52,538 nt of DNA from NCBI GenBank assembly GCA_017960525.1, contig JAGCZA010000025.1, positions 1-52,538 of the forward strand, given 5' to 3'. This document shows, piece by piece, positions 23,027 to 32,400 of the stretch. This stretch comes from Prevotella sp. GTDB lineage: Bacteria; Bacteroidota; Bacteroidia; Bacteroidales; Bacteroidaceae. The notes below the pieces were generated by a model. That model searched no databases, was not told the origin of the DNA, and saw nothing but the letters and a program-made list of their open reading frames with translations. Position 1 is the stretch's first letter; the number at the start of each line of letters is the position of its first letter. The position numbers and the translations under genes are program-made.

Positions 23027-23644
23027 TTATTTCGTCTTCGTGGTGTCGGTGGCAGCGGGGGCGGCACCCTTCTTGTAGCGGCGGTTCATACCGCTCACCA
23101 CCTCGTCGGTGATGTCGAGCAGACGGCTGGCGTGCAGGATGGCGGCCTTGTTCAGAATCAGGTCGTACTTCTTGTCGGCGTTATAGTCGGTCAGGAAATT
23201 GTTCAGGCTGTCCTGGAAAGCCTGCAGGAATTTTTGCTGCTCGTTGGCCAGTTCTGCCTCCAGGCGCTGCTGCAGGGCCATCAGATTGTTCTGCTCGCGC
23301 TGCAATGCCGACTGGGCGCCTTCTGCCTGCTCACGGCTGGTGAAGCCGTTGTTCTGAAGTTTCTGCTGGAAGTTGGCCACGTTCTTTTCCAACTGCTGCG
23401 ACTTGCTTTGGATGGTGTTGCGGGCGTTGGTGCCTTTCTTCTCTAACTCCAACGTGGTCTGCTTGGCAAACTCATACTGGGCGGTGAGGGTGTCGATTTC
23501 GATGAAGGCGATGCGCATGCCGCCAGTCTGCCCTGCCTCGTCGGCCAGGGGCTGGTCGTCCATCTTGGGAGCCTGGTTGTTGCACGAGTTCATCACGGTG
23601 GCCAGTGCCACGAGCGCCAATGCGCGGAGAGTGTTCTTTTTCAT
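23027..23644 (-). CDS. OmpH/Skp-family lipoprotein
   Basis: The signal sequence MKKNTLRALALVALATVMNSC ends in a cysteine, as for a lipoprotein. IAFIEIDTLTAQYEFAKQ begins the Skp-like beta strand and a long coiled coil (about 60-150, rich in Q, E and N), and VDLILN-type strand KKYDLILNKAAILHAS closes the domain. OmpH/Skp proteins chaperone outer-membrane proteins in the periplasm. It is 205 aa with a charged C-terminal tail. It shares a transcript with the small membrane protein 10 bp upstream. Confidence 0.88.
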   Translation of the reverse strand: MKKNTLRALALVALATVMNSCNNQAPKMDDQPLADEAGQTGGMRIAFIEIDTLTAQYEFAKQTTLELEKKGTNARNTIQSKSQQLEKNVANFQQKLQNNGFTSREQAEGAQSALQREQNNLMALQQRLEAELANEQQKFLQAFQDSLNNFLTDYNADKKYDLILNKAAILHASRLLDITDEVVSGMNRRYKKGAAPAATDTTKTK

Positions 23645-23654
23645 TTCTTTGTTG

Positions 23655-23849
23655 TTAGTGTTTATTTGTTCTTGATCTTTGTTCGCGGTCTTGGTCTATC
23701 ACACAGTGTATGCCTCTTTCCTTCATTGCCTCAGAGTCGCCGACGTGCATAGATGTAAAGCTCCCGTTGCGCCTAAACAGCAGTTTAACGCACAAGAGAG
23801 CCATAGCCGCACCAATCAGCAGTATGCTGGCAACAAGAGGTTCTGTCAT
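23655..23849 (-). CDS. Small single-TM membrane protein, 64 aa
   Basis: Start is taken at MTEPLVASILLIGAAMALLC (23849), after the promoter at 23869-23906. One N-terminal membrane helix is followed by a conserved-looking tail: FTSMHVGDSEAMKERGIHCVIDQDRE. I recall similar short proteins (H...N.am...GI.C...Q) in Bacteroidales, all unnamed. It precedes the OmpH gene by 10 bp, hinting at an envelope role. Function unknown. Confidence 0.6.
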   Translation of the reverse strand: MTEPLVASILLIGAAMALLCVKLLFRRNGSFTSMHVGDSEAMKERGIHCVIDQDREQRSRTNKH

Positions 23850-23868
23850 CTGTCTCAATGTATTTCGC

Positions 23869-23906
23869 GTGCAAAGGTAATCATTAAAAACCAATCAGCG
23901 TACAAA
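23869..23906 (-). promoter_or_regulatory. Promoter of the small membrane protein-OmpH run
   Basis: On the minus strand TACCTTTG (near 23870-23877) is preceded by TTTG (near 23902-23905) at normal spacing. It lies between the pfkA stop and the start at 23849. Confidence 0.6.
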
Positions 23907-23934
23907 GGAACATTTAAAAATGAATAAAAGTGCA

Positions 23935-24912
23935 CTAAATGCTTAGTTCGTCGAGCACTTTGATGAGTTTTTTGTCGAAAGGCTTGTCGGTGCGAATACA
24001 TTCTGAGAAGGGCACGTAGACGATTTCGTTGTTGCGGATGCCCACCATCACGTTGCGCTGCCCCTGGCGGATTGCCTCGATGGCCCCCACGCCGGTTCGG
24101 CTGGCCAGGATGCGGTCGTGGGCCGACGGCGAGCCGCCGCGCTGGAGGTGTCCGAGGATGGAAACGCGGACATCGAACTCCGGGAACTCCTTCTTCACGC
24201 GGTCGGCGTAGTAGAGGGCGCCGCACTTGGGACTCTCTGAGACGATGACGATGCACGACTTCTTCGACTTGCGTATGCCGCGTCCCATGAACTGCGCCAA
24301 CTGGTCCTCGTCGGTCATCTCCTCGGGGATGATGGCGGCCTCGGCGCCACAGGCGATGGCTGAGTTCTGGGCCAGGAAGCCAGCGTCGCGGCCCATCACC
24401 TCGACAAAGAAGATGCGCTCGTGCGAGTTGGCGGTGTCGCGGATGCGGTCCACGCAATCCATAATGGTGTTCATCGTGGTGTCGTAGCCGATGGTGGAGT
24501 CGGTACCGTAGAGGTCGTTGTCGATGGTGCCAGGCAGGCCGATGACAGGGAAGTCGAACTCCATGCCGAAGTTGCGAGCGCCGGTCAGCGAGCCGTTGCC
24601 GCCGATGACCACCAACGCGTCGATTTCCTCGCGTTGGCAGGTCTCGTAGGCTTTCTGCATACCCTCAGGGGTCATGAACTCCTTTGAACGTGCGGTCTTC
24701 AGAATAGTACCGCCACGGGTGATGATGCCGCTGACGTTCTCGGTGGTGAACTGCTTGACTTCGCCCTTGATGAGGCCGTCATAGCCACGATAGATGCCTT
24801 TGATGTTGAAACCGTTGTAGATGCCGGCACGGGTGACGGCACGTATGGCGGCGTTCATACCAGGGGCGTCGCCGCCGGAGGTCAGTATACCGATGGTCTT
24901 GATTCTTGTCAT
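23935..24912 (-). CDS. pfkA: ATP-dependent 6-phosphofructokinase
   Basis: Start [20 protein letters not shown], with the ATP loop [13 protein letters not shown], the glycine-rich GGNGSL, the active-site GTIDND and the substrate site VEVMGRD. It commits fructose-6-phosphate to glycolysis. At 325 aa it is full length. Gly after GGNGS (not Asp) favours ATP over PPi as donor. It lies 10 bp after a secreted-protein gene, an odd companion. Confidence 0.94.
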   Translation of the reverse strand: MTRIKTIGILTSGGDAPGMNAAIRAVTRAGIYNGFNIKGIYRGYDGLIKGEVKQFTTENVSGIITRGGTILKTARSKEFMTPEGMQKAYETCQREEIDALVVIGGNGSLTGARNFGMEFDFPVIGLPGTIDNDLYGTDSTIGYDTTMNTIMDCVDRIRDTANSHERIFFVEVMGRDAGFLAQNSAIACGAEAAIIPEEMTDEDQLAQFMGRGIRKSKKSCIVIVSESPKCGALYYADRVKKEFPEFDVRVSILGHLQRGGSPSAHDRILASRTGVGAIEAIRQGQRNVMVGIRNNEIVYVPFSECIRTDKPFDKKLIKVLDELSI

Positions 24913-24922
24913 AGTGGAGTGT

Positions 24923-27097
24923 TTATTTGATGAATAGTTTCTTGCCGTTGCTGATATAGATGCCGGGACGGCCCTGGTTGGCGGCCGGACGGCCCTGCAA
25001 GTCGTAGAGGGTGGTACTGTTGGCAGGCTCACGCTCCACGGTCTGGATGCCTGTGGTGGTGGGGTCTTCATAGTCTATGCTGCGCAGTGTGGCCGTGGCG
25101 GCAGTTCCGCCCACAGTGATGTTGAAGACAAAGTAGGCATTGGCGTAGGCCGACGGATTCTTGCGGTAGCGCAGGGCCTGGCGGATGGTGTAGGTCTTGC
25201 CCACGGTGCAGCGACCAGGGTACTGGCCCAGACTGAAGGTGAGCAGCGAGGGGTAGAACTCTGAGAAGACATAGCCGGAACTGTATGCGCAGACGTTGCC
25301 CTGGGAGTTGAACCAGTGGCCATAGCCGTTGGCCGTCGAGCCGCTGCTGGCCAGTAAACCATTAGGATTGACGGCATAGAGCATGATGCGGCCATTGGCG
25401 GGGCCTTGCGACGACCAGGTCTGCATCTTGGTGTTGATGCTTGTCAGTTCCATCTGGAAGGCGGTGGCCAGCGTGGCGCCAGCCTTTCCGCCCAGGGTGA
25501 TGGTGGTGCCGCTGTAGCCGGAATTGTCGCGTGGGATGGTGATGTCGTAGGTGAAGGTGCAGTCGGCAACGTCGCGCCCGTCGAGCGTGGGCTTCACATA
25601 GACCAAGGCATTATTGCCGATGTCGGTACCCTCCAGCGAGAAGCGGTAGGGCCACATGTCGTCCTTGTCGATGGTGTCGTCCCAACGGTGGGTGACATAG
25701 GTTTTCAGGGCAGGCGAGACGACGAGCCACAAGTTTGTGACCCCCTCGGGTACGGTCATCGTGTAGTCGGCAGAAGCCTGCTGGGCACCCTGGCAATAGA
25801 CGCTGTCCTCGGAGAAATACTGGCGCGAGCCGTCCTCCATCAGGGCCACGTAGCCCATACGGAAGCCGCGTGAGGCACGCGGGCCACCGTTGATGTAGCG
25901 GCGCAGTTCTGACTTCTCAAAGACGGAGTTGCCGTTGTAGAACTCGCCCGGGTCGTCGTCCAGCAGCGGTGCGCCCACCACGAGGCCCGTCAGCGTGGTC
26001 TTGATTTCCGTTCCGGCGGCAGGCACTTGCAGGGGAATTACATTGAAGCCGGTGCCCTGCGGACAACTGGCCATCGCCACCTGATAAGTGGGAAGTTCCT
26101 CGTCCTGGACGAGCACGCAGCGGTAGTCAAAGTCGCCAATGAAGGCAGTACGGTAGGGCACGGCGGCCTCGAGATCCCACGTGGCGCAACGGCAGGCGTA
26201 CTCGAAATAGAGTTTGTAGAGGTCGCGCACAGAGAGACCCTTCAGGGCCATCAGGGCCTGGTTGAAGTCGCTGGCGGTGCGGTCGGTCTGGCCCTTCATA
26301 GGCTGGTTCCACACCTTGGCCACGGTCTGGATGTCGTCGTAGTACTGGTTGATGAAATAGTGGAACCAGTAACTCTGGTAGCGGTGCCACTCGTGGGAGA
26401 AGGCATAGTTGTGGGTGTAGCGGAAGATGGGGTAACTCTCGTTGAACATCAGGTTGGGGTACGACTGAGCCGCCTGCCACTGTGCCGTCTGCTCCCAGAT
26501 GGCCTGGCCGTTGCCGCAAGCCAGATGGAAGCCCGTATTGTCGGTGGACGAGCCCCAGTGGTTGTGGCCGCAAGCCTCGGCAAAGCACATATAGTGGAAC
26601 GAGTGGCCCACCTCGTGGGCGACGCTAAAGCCAACGGGCTTGCACGTGGCGGGATTGAGCCAGAGGGCAGAGACCTCGAAGTCGTAGCCGCCGCCGTAGC
26701 AGGTCCACGTGTCGGTGTGGTTCATCAGCACCATCACCTTGTATTTGTTCAGGTTGGAGTTCTGCGGGTCGACAAATCCCAACTGGTTGATTTCCAAGTC
26801 GAAGAAACTCTCGCACTTGTTCAGCAAGTCGGGAATGTCCACGTAGTAGAAGTTGTTCCTGGACAGGTCTTGCGGCTTGGTGTTGCCATAGAACTTGTCC
26901 CAGAAGATGATGACGTTGTCGCTTTCCACGGAGCGCGTCTTCGACCAGGTGTATTTGCAGTCGGGGTCGCTCTCCTTGTAGAGCAGCGTGTCGGTGCGGT
27001 TCTGCCGCCACTCATCGGGGATGTACACGGTCTTTTGTGCCACTGCCTGTGAGGTCAGGCCCAGCAAGAGGGCAGCAAGGGTAAAGATTCGTTTCAT
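24923..27097 (-). CDS. Secreted DUF6055-like protein with HExxH motif and sorting-like tail
   Basis: Start [20 protein letters not shown], a signal peptide. The central domain (about 30-330) has [14 protein letters not shown], a zinc-protease HExxH, in a DUF6055-like context ([34 protein letters not shown]). A later domain (about 535-700) resembles DUF4859 ([30 protein letters not shown]). The last residues are [11 protein letters not shown]...[10 protein letters not shown], the same tail as at 6562. It may act on host or plant glycoproteins; the substrate is unknown. Codons upstream to TTG at 27136 are unlikely to be used. Confidence 0.75.
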   Translation of the reverse strand: MKRIFTLAALLLGLTSQAVAQKTVYIPDEWRQNRTDTLLYKESDPDCKYTWSKTRSVESDNVIIFWDKFYGNTKPQDLSRNNFYYVDIPDLLNKCESFFDLEINQLGFVDPQNSNLNKYKVMVLMNHTDTWTCYGGGYDFEVSALWLNPATCKPVGFSVAHEVGHSFHYMCFAEACGHNHWGSSTDNTGFHLACGNGQAIWEQTAQWQAAQSYPNLMFNESYPIFRYTHNYAFSHEWHRYQSYWFHYFINQYYDDIQTVAKVWNQPMKGQTDRTASDFNQALMALKGLSVRDLYKLYFEYACRCATWDLEAAVPYRTAFIGDFDYRCVLVQDEELPTYQVAMASCPQGTGFNVIPLQVPAAGTEIKTTLTGLVVGAPLLDDDPGEFYNGNSVFEKSELRRYINGGPRASRGFRMGYVALMEDGSRQYFSEDSVYCQGAQQASADYTMTVPEGVTNLWLVVSPALKTYVTHRWDDTIDKDDMWPYRFSLEGTDIGNNALVYVKPTLDGRDVADCTFTYDITIPRDNSGYSGTTITLGGKAGATLATAFQMELTSINTKMQTWSSQGPANGRIMLYAVNPNGLLASSGSTANGYGHWFNSQGNVCAYSSGYVFSEFYPSLLTFSLGQYPGRCTVGKTYTIRQALRYRKNPSAYANAYFVFNITVGGTAATATLRSIDYEDPTTTGIQTVEREPANSTTLYDLQGRPAANQGRPGIYISNGKKLFIK

Positions 27098-27140
27098 AGT
27101 CTGTCTATTTTTAATTAGTTGATTTATATTCAACAAGTTG

Positions 27141-27274
27141 AAGGGAGTGAAAGGGGAGTGAAGGGGGAGTGAAAGGGAAGTGAAGGGGACGATAGTTCAA
27201 ATGCATGGACTATTGTCACTTTCACTCCCGCCGACGACAGTCGGCTCACTCCCCTTTCACTCCTTGTCACTCCT
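27141..27274. repeat. G-rich/C-rich inverted repeat between secreted genes
   Basis: Several repeats of GGGAGTGAA on the left (27144-27188) face TCACTCCC/TTCACTCC on the right (27220-27274), around GACGATAGTTCAAATGCATG. The palindrome lies between the 27097 and 27292 genes. Confidence 0.75.
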
Positions 27275-27291
27275 AACATTCAGAAATTTAA

Positions 27292-29169
27292 TTAGTTGAT
27301 TGTAAATTTTACGCTGACGTTCACCTTCAGCAGCGTGCCCTCGTGGGGATACTGATACTGCATGGTGACGGTGTGCTCCGAGTCCCAGCAATTCCATTGG
27401 TAGAGGCCGCAACTCCAGTTCCACAGGTCTTGGAACACTTCTATGTAGACGTGGCCGTCGGCATACTGGCCGGGATTGTTTTCTCCGTCGAACCAGCCTC
27501 CGAAGACGCCGTTGGTGCCGTTAATGCCCTCGGAGCCGTCGGTGCAGAGAGGCACGATGGTCACTTTGGATTCGTCGAAATCGGCCGTGCTGACACCCAT
27601 CAGGTTGAGCACACGCTGCTTGCCCACCTTTACCTTGTTGGCCTGAGAGTAGCCCGCGTTCCAGTCCATCGAGGTACTGACATTGACGGTGCCGCAGAAG
27701 CGGCCACCGGTATTGGGGGCGTCGGGCACGGGTATGTTGGCGATGAGGTCGCTCATAAAGGTGGCGCGGTTTTTCAGCCATTGCAGCATTTTCGCCAGTT
27801 CCGTCTCGAAACTCTTGCCGTTCAGGGGCCAGCGGGCGGCCTCGCGTTCCAGGGCGCCGCAGTACCTCATATAGCGTACATACTTGATGCACTCCTGCCA
27901 GCAGTGGCTCACAATAGTGTCTTTCACCTGTGCCCATTGCGCCTTGTACTGCTCAACGAACTCAGGACAGCCGAAGAGGTCGGTGAAGAACTGCGGCACG
28001 TAGTTGTACTGGCCGTTGCGCTTCAGCGGATTGGTGCCCATCACGGTCTCGTGGTAATCGGTGAAGAAGGTGTGGCCCGTGTACATATTGCTCCAGTCGA
28101 AATCGTAACCGGCATCGAAGTCCCATAGCGGCCCCATCACCCAGGGGCCGTCGCCGTCCTTGTGCATAAAGATGGAGCGCGGGGCCGACAGCTCCACGTT
28201 GTAGACGAACTCCTGTATCTGCAAGTACTTGATAAACGAAGGAATGTCCAACAATTGCTTCACCTGGTCGTAGTCCTTGTCCTTGATGGCCTGCTCCAGG
28301 ATGGAAAAAACGGCCTTCACCGAGTCCACGGTATTGGACGTAAAGTACTCGTCGTCAGGGAATTTCACGCAGGCGGGCATACGGTAGACCTTGGTGAAGA
28401 AATTGTCGCCGGCGCCAGGATTCTCCGACGGGCCGTCGTCCACGTCGAGCGACAAGAGTATGCCCCTGCTGGTGCTGATGTTCACACGGTTCTTGTTCTG
28501 CTGGACTTGCTCAGTGAGTTGGTAGAGGCCACGGTAGTCGCCATTGACGAACAGTTCCACGTAGCGCGTATGGTTGGTGTAGGGCAGGCCGAGGGCGTGG
28601 CCCATCTCGAAGACGAAGGTGTTCATCAGGTCGGTCACATCGCGATAGTTGGCCAGCAGCACCCAACTCTTGGCCTTTTCCAGTCCCAGCACCTTGTGCT
28701 TCTGGTCCAGTTTCAGGCGGTAGGGCTTCTTGTCGTACCAGAGGAACGAACTGTTGCCGCGCCCGCGAATCTGCCCGTTGGCCGAGAAACTGGTGAAGGC
28801 GCCGTCGGCATTCAGGGCGATGTGACAGTCCTTGTACTCGTCGCGTGAGGTGATATCCTGTCCGTCGTTGGTGGTCACGTAGAGTTGGAACACCTTGTAC
28901 TGGTTCTTCGTCTCCACGTCAGGCTCCTTCTCGAAGGCCACGCTGTCGATATTCGCTATGGCGAAAGGCACAGTAGCGCCGCCCGTCACATTCACCAGCA
29001 GCTCGCGGTGGTCGTCGCCGATGGTCATATCCATCACGCTGTCGGTCACTACGGGGAAATTCCAGTGGCCCCCCAACTGGTTCATATACACGTGGGCACG
29101 CCACTGTCCGCTGGCAGGCAGACAGTAAAGCAGAACGGTCAGAAATGCCAAATGCAAGATTCGCATCAT
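27292..29169 (-). CDS. Secreted CotH-family protein
   Basis: Signal peptide MMRILHLAFLTVLLYCLPASG. The CotH core runs from about residue 90 to 430: QIRGRGNSSFLWYDKKPYRL, LLANYRDVTDLMN, YVELFVNGDYRGLYQLTEQV, and the metal/catalytic GPLWDFDAGYDF. CotH proteins are atypical secreted protein kinases. A C-terminal beta domain (about 490-625), perhaps DUF4859-like, follows. No LQGR tail is present. The neighbour downstream is another secreted protein. Confidence 0.85.
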   Translation of the reverse strand: MMRILHLAFLTVLLYCLPASGQWRAHVYMNQLGGHWNFPVVTDSVMDMTIGDDHRELLVNVTGGATVPFAIANIDSVAFEKEPDVETKNQYKVFQLYVTTNDGQDITSRDEYKDCHIALNADGAFTSFSANGQIRGRGNSSFLWYDKKPYRLKLDQKHKVLGLEKAKSWVLLANYRDVTDLMNTFVFEMGHALGLPYTNHTRYVELFVNGDYRGLYQLTEQVQQNKNRVNISTSRGILLSLDVDDGPSENPGAGDNFFTKVYRMPACVKFPDDEYFTSNTVDSVKAVFSILEQAIKDKDYDQVKQLLDIPSFIKYLQIQEFVYNVELSAPRSIFMHKDGDGPWVMGPLWDFDAGYDFDWSNMYTGHTFFTDYHETVMGTNPLKRNGQYNYVPQFFTDLFGCPEFVEQYKAQWAQVKDTIVSHCWQECIKYVRYMRYCGALEREAARWPLNGKSFETELAKMLQWLKNRATFMSDLIANIPVPDAPNTGGRFCGTVNVSTSMDWNAGYSQANKVKVGKQRVLNLMGVSTADFDESKVTIVPLCTDGSEGINGTNGVFGGWFDGENNPGQYADGHVYIEVFQDLWNWSCGLYQWNCWDSEHTVTMQYQYPHEGTLLKVNVSVKFTIN

Positions 29170-29392
29170 CGCTTGTTATAGTAGTTTTAGGTTCGCAGAG
29201 GAGCCGGACTCCCCTTACGACGGTGCAAAGTTAGAGAAATTTTGCCAACGAACCAAAAGTTTTGTCCTATTTCTGCTATTTTAGTGTCTCGTCGGAACAA
29301 AAACTTAAATTACGCCGACCCATTAAGTTTTGCTCCGGCCACCCCTATAAATATAATAAGGTGTAAGCCCTTTTTTGACCCCACCCTTGAAA

Positions 29393-29430
29393 CATCAAGA
29401 GGGCCACCTATGCGGGCAGCCCTCTTGATG
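29393..29430 (-). terminator. Hairpin after the giant surface-protein gene
   Basis: CATCAAGAGGGC (29393-29404) and GCCCTCTTGATG (29419-29430) form a perfect 12-bp stem, just after the minus-strand stop at 29449. There is no long T run directly after it. Confidence 0.6.
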
Positions 29431-29448
29431 AATATAAGGAAGTGACAA

Positions 29449-32400
29449 TTACTTCAGCACGACCTTTTTGCCGTTCACGATGTACAGGCCCTTGCCAGGC
29501 TTGTCGATGCGGCGGCCCTGCAGGTCGAAGATGACGGTCTGCTGGTTGTCAGCCTTCACACCGGCGATGCCAGTAACAACTTCCCAGTACTCCTCAACGT
29601 TGAACCAAACGATGTTGGACTTGTTGGTCTCGCCACCACCGTAGTAGATGCTCTGGAGACCAAGCTTCTTCCAGCTCTGCAGCTCTTCTTCACTCTGATT
29701 CAGGTAAATGTGGTCGTTATAGATGTCCCAGTCGTCAGAGAAAGTATAAGGAATCTCGCTCATATCCTCGTCCAGTTCCTTATAGAGGTCGGTGGTCAGC
29801 ACGAGTGCCTCTTCACCCTCACCCTTGTCGATGAAGAACTGGTAAGCCACTTTGCTCGACAAGAGCGGGTTGCCGTCGACATCCTCGAGAGGAATGTTGA
29901 ACTTCACCTTCGGGAGGCTGCCAGTACCCACAAAGTCGGTGATCTCAGGATCGGCGGGCGTAGCAGCCACGTCGTTCAGCTTGGTCAGCACAACATTGCT
30001 GTACTCGTCCATCCAGTACTCATCCTCAGGTGTCTCGTAGCTGACAAAGCCATCCTCGGAAGTGAAGGTCTGAGCCTCGGAGTCGTAAACGAAGGTTGCG
30101 CCGGAGAAGAACACCTCAGAGTCGCCAAACCAGCTCTCGTAGATACCCAGATAGGTCTCGGGGATAGTGAGGGTGTTGCCCTCAAGGGTACCAACCACCC
30201 AAGCGTCCTCAACATAGCCGCTCAGACCCTGGATGTAAACCTGGTTCTCGCCATAGAAGCCAACCTGTACCTCGCCAGTAACATCCTCCTTATAGTAGGT
30301 GTCGTAGCCCTTGAACTGGTAAGCCTCGGTGACCAGATCCTCGGGAGCCACGATAGCTTCGGGAACTTCGGGCTTCTCCTTCGAGATGACCACGTCGTAG
30401 TAGTAGTCGTATACGCTAAATTCGTCCTGTTTGCCATTGAGGACAATCCACTGGTCGGTGGTCATGACATTATTCTCCTTGTCGAGGGTGAACACCACAT
30501 CGGCGATATCCTCTGTGTCGCTGTCATAGCCGACGAAGAAGAGTCTGTACTGATCATTATAGACGCCATAGAACTGGCCGGAAGCGAATGTAACGGTCTG
30601 GTTCTCCTGGTCGATGGTACCCTTCACCCAAGCTTCGGGCAGATAGGTGCAGATACCCTGGATGTACATATCGGTGCCATCAATACCAATCTGAACCTCG
30701 TTGGCGCGAACTGCCTTGTCATCAGAATCCTTTGCAGCGAGATACCAAGTCTCGGTCTCCAGACCCTCGGGAGCCTCAACAACGTCGGGCAGTACGTAAG
30801 CACCCGGTGTGTAGGTGGCTTCCTCGAAGTAATCCCACAGGCTCTGCGAGTCCTTGGTGCTAGACTCACCATAATAGGAACCCTCAGCGAGAGAAATCAC
30901 GCCACTCTCGGCATCATAGTCGAACACGATGTTTTCAGCATCTATGAAATAGCCTTCCTCGTCCACGCCGAGAGCAACGATATACTCTACACCGTACTCA
31001 TCTTCACCAACGAACCGGCCAGAAGGAACAACAATCTGGTTGTCGGCTGTCAGTTCACCCTTCACGTATGCATCGGGGAAGTAGTAGGCCAGACCCTGCA
31101 GATAGACGTCGGTGCCGTCGAAGGCCACGAGTTTGGTGTCCTCAATGTCAATATCGCTTTGGCTGGTGGCACCAGCTGCCGTCAGCGTGTACTCAATAGG
31201 TGTAACACCCTCGGGCAGCTCAACGAGCACATCAGGCTCTTCAATTGTGTAGTTGAAGGACAGGTCGATAGGTTCGTTGTCGGCATTTGTCACGCCAGTA
31301 ACGATGAGGGTGTACTTACCCGGCTCGGTGGTCTCTTCAAAGTTAATGGTCAGCGTGTTGTTTTCGACTGCAACAGTTGTTGTCTGGACAGTACCGCTAG
31401 TGTTTGTCAGGGTAGCGCCAGCATCAGCCGTAAGCACAACATCATACTTGTTGAAGGTGATGGTGAACTCTCCAAGACTCTCTACAACGCCCTCTTCAGG
31501 AACAATCTCGTATTCGGGTTTTCCGAAACTGATGTCGTCAACGATGATATAGAAGTTGTCGGTGCAGTCGAAGTGACGGATTGCCACATAACCTTCCTGG
31601 CCTTCGTATGCGCTCATATCAACTGTGTACTTATACCAGTTGCCTTGAACCTTCTTGGGTCCACGGAAGACGCCAGGAGCGTTGAACTTGGCTCCGTTGC
31701 CGCGTGCTGCGGTCAGTGTCCACTCGTCAACCATCTCGAAGTCTTCAACCTTCTTGCCAGTCGTCGAAACGAATACGCCGAAGTGCTCAGCGGGATAAGA
31801 GGCATCCTGTGCAACAGCATAGAATGAGAATTCGCTGCCGAGTTTAACCTTCGGAGAAACGAGGTAATTGTCGGGAGTCAGAGGACCAACATTATTATCA
31901 TAACTCTGTGAGAACACTGCATTATCACTGCCGTTGTGAGCGATGAGGGCGTTACTTGTAGCAGATGTATTCATCCAAGTATAACCGTCGCCATCAGCGT
32001 CGATGGTAGTCCAGTCGCCCAGCAGACCGTCGTCGAAGGTGTAGGTGATGCCATCGGGATCGATAGCCTCCGAAACTTCGCTGCCTTCAGCCTTCAGGGT
32101 GACATCGATGCTGTTAATCTGGGTGTTGCCAGCAATGGTGAGATAAACGCTCATTCTGCCGACAGCATAATCGCTGGTCCATGTAGCAGCCTTAGCATTA
32201 GCATCGTTTACCAATTCTCCATGTTCAGGAGTGTTTCCGTCGTTCCACTTAGCATAGTTGAAAACAACCTTGGTAATATTGTAGCCGCTGGGAGCGGTGA
32301 TGCCCAGAGCGCCGCTGTACATACGCAACTGCGGGCCTGCTGTGGTATCCCAGAAGCGGTTCTCGGTGGTAGCGTCCTCCGTCTTCGGAGAAATATAAAG

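Noticed and set aside
29710-31827. 705-codon open frame on the plus strand
   Set aside because: It is a mirror of the repeated modules of the minus-strand surface protein; long antisense frames arise from codon bias.
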